DNA from: Henningerozyma blattae CBS 6284
Taxonomy: Eukaryota > Ascomycota > Saccharomycetes > Saccharomycetales > Saccharomycetaceae
Direction: 5' to 3'
Assembly: GCF_000315915.1 (NCBI RefSeq)
Contig: NC_020190.1
Location: 434,001-498,000 of the forward strand
Length of the DNA stretch: 64,000 bases
Position 1 is the stretch's first letter; every line of letters starts with the position of its first letter. A program made the position numbers and the translations under genes. The notes beneath the pieces are model-generated. The model was not told where the DNA came from and made no database searches. It worked only from the letters and a program-made list of their open reading frames with translations. Shown in pieces: positions 63,754 through 64,000 of the stretch.

Positions 63754-64000
63754 AAAAAAAGACATGCTCTGGAAATTGTCGGATTTGTTAATATCACGAA
63801 CGCGAAGAGAGTATTCTCAAAATAGGAAAAAAATAGCCAAAATAATACTTTTTTTGTACAAATGTCGTCATATATAATCACATAGGCTCATGGTATGACA
63901 GTGATCTTTTATCCTAAGAGGAATTTGACACTATTATCCTTGTAGAATACCAGCCAAATCCAAAAACTATCAATGCCCAAAGAAAATTAGAAAAGATTAC
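63305..64000. other. Intergenic, VCX1 promoter to window end
   Basis: AT-rich, with a long poly(A) run near 63722-63752. No gene or conserved signal recognised; the next gene lies beyond the window. Confidence 0.6.

Overview
This window is nuclear DNA of a budding yeast of the family Saccharomycetaceae. The proteins closely match Saccharomyces cerevisiae genes. One gene has a yeast-type intron (GTATGT donor, TACTAAC branch site), the genes are compact and mostly intronless in an AT-rich background, and LTR retrotransposon remains sit next to tRNA genes. The genus cannot be fixed by eye. Gene order mixes the two S. cerevisiae paralogous tracts: AIR1-RCI37-SEC28-RPN2-SER33 from the YIL side runs on into AIM9-ICP55 from the YER side, and CNE1 (YAL side) lies between GDH1 and ALD4 (YOR side). 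THS1 is absent between AIR1 and RCI37. This fits a post-whole-genome-duplication species with its own pattern of gene loss, such as Kazachstania, Naumovozyma or Tetrapisispora; a non-duplicated lineage with rearrangement is not excluded.

Layout. 0-12 kb: PIL1 (eisosome), COG4 (Golgi tethering), PRE2 (proteasome beta5), MRPL51 (mitochondrial ribosome), intron-containing YPR098C/TMH18, and the PX-domain protein YPR097W/LEC1. 12-18 kb: NADP-glutamate dehydrogenase, a calnexin with no visible signal peptide, and mitochondrial aldehyde dehydrogenase ALD4. 18-23 kb: a gene-poor stretch with a GC-rich island full of phased short repeats, an orphan coiled-coil ORF, and a very cysteine-rich metallothionein. 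23-30 kb: MCM6 and glycogen phosphorylase GPH1, both flanked by minisatellites. 29.8-32.9 kb: a divergent pair of orphan secretory-pathway proteins, one with killer-preprotoxin-like architecture. 33-39.6 kb: a retrotransposon graveyard with tRNA-Ser(GCT) and tRNA-Ile(AAT), a truncated Ty1/copia-type pol, two copies of its LTR, and a Ty3/sigma-like solo LTR placed precisely in front of tRNA-Ile. 39.9-52 kb: AIR1, RCI37, SEC28, URA9 (class 2 dihydroorotate dehydrogenase), RPN2, SER3/SER33. 52-64 kb: tRNA-Ala(AGC), a candidate structured RNA, AIM9, ICP55, DLD2, an alpha-keto-amide reductase, an IMPACT-like protein, SNA4 and VCX1.

Most genes are housekeeping. Two proteasome genes (PRE2, RPN2) share Rpn4/PACE promoter elements. 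GDH1, ALD4, GPH1, URA9, SER33 and DLD2 cover nitrogen, acetate, glycogen, pyrimidine, serine and 2-hydroxyacid metabolism. The least ordinary parts are the orphan secreted pair, the 37-cysteine metallothionein, the signal-less calnexin, the phased repeat arrays in the ALD4 and GPH1 promoters, and the tRNA-targeted LTRs.
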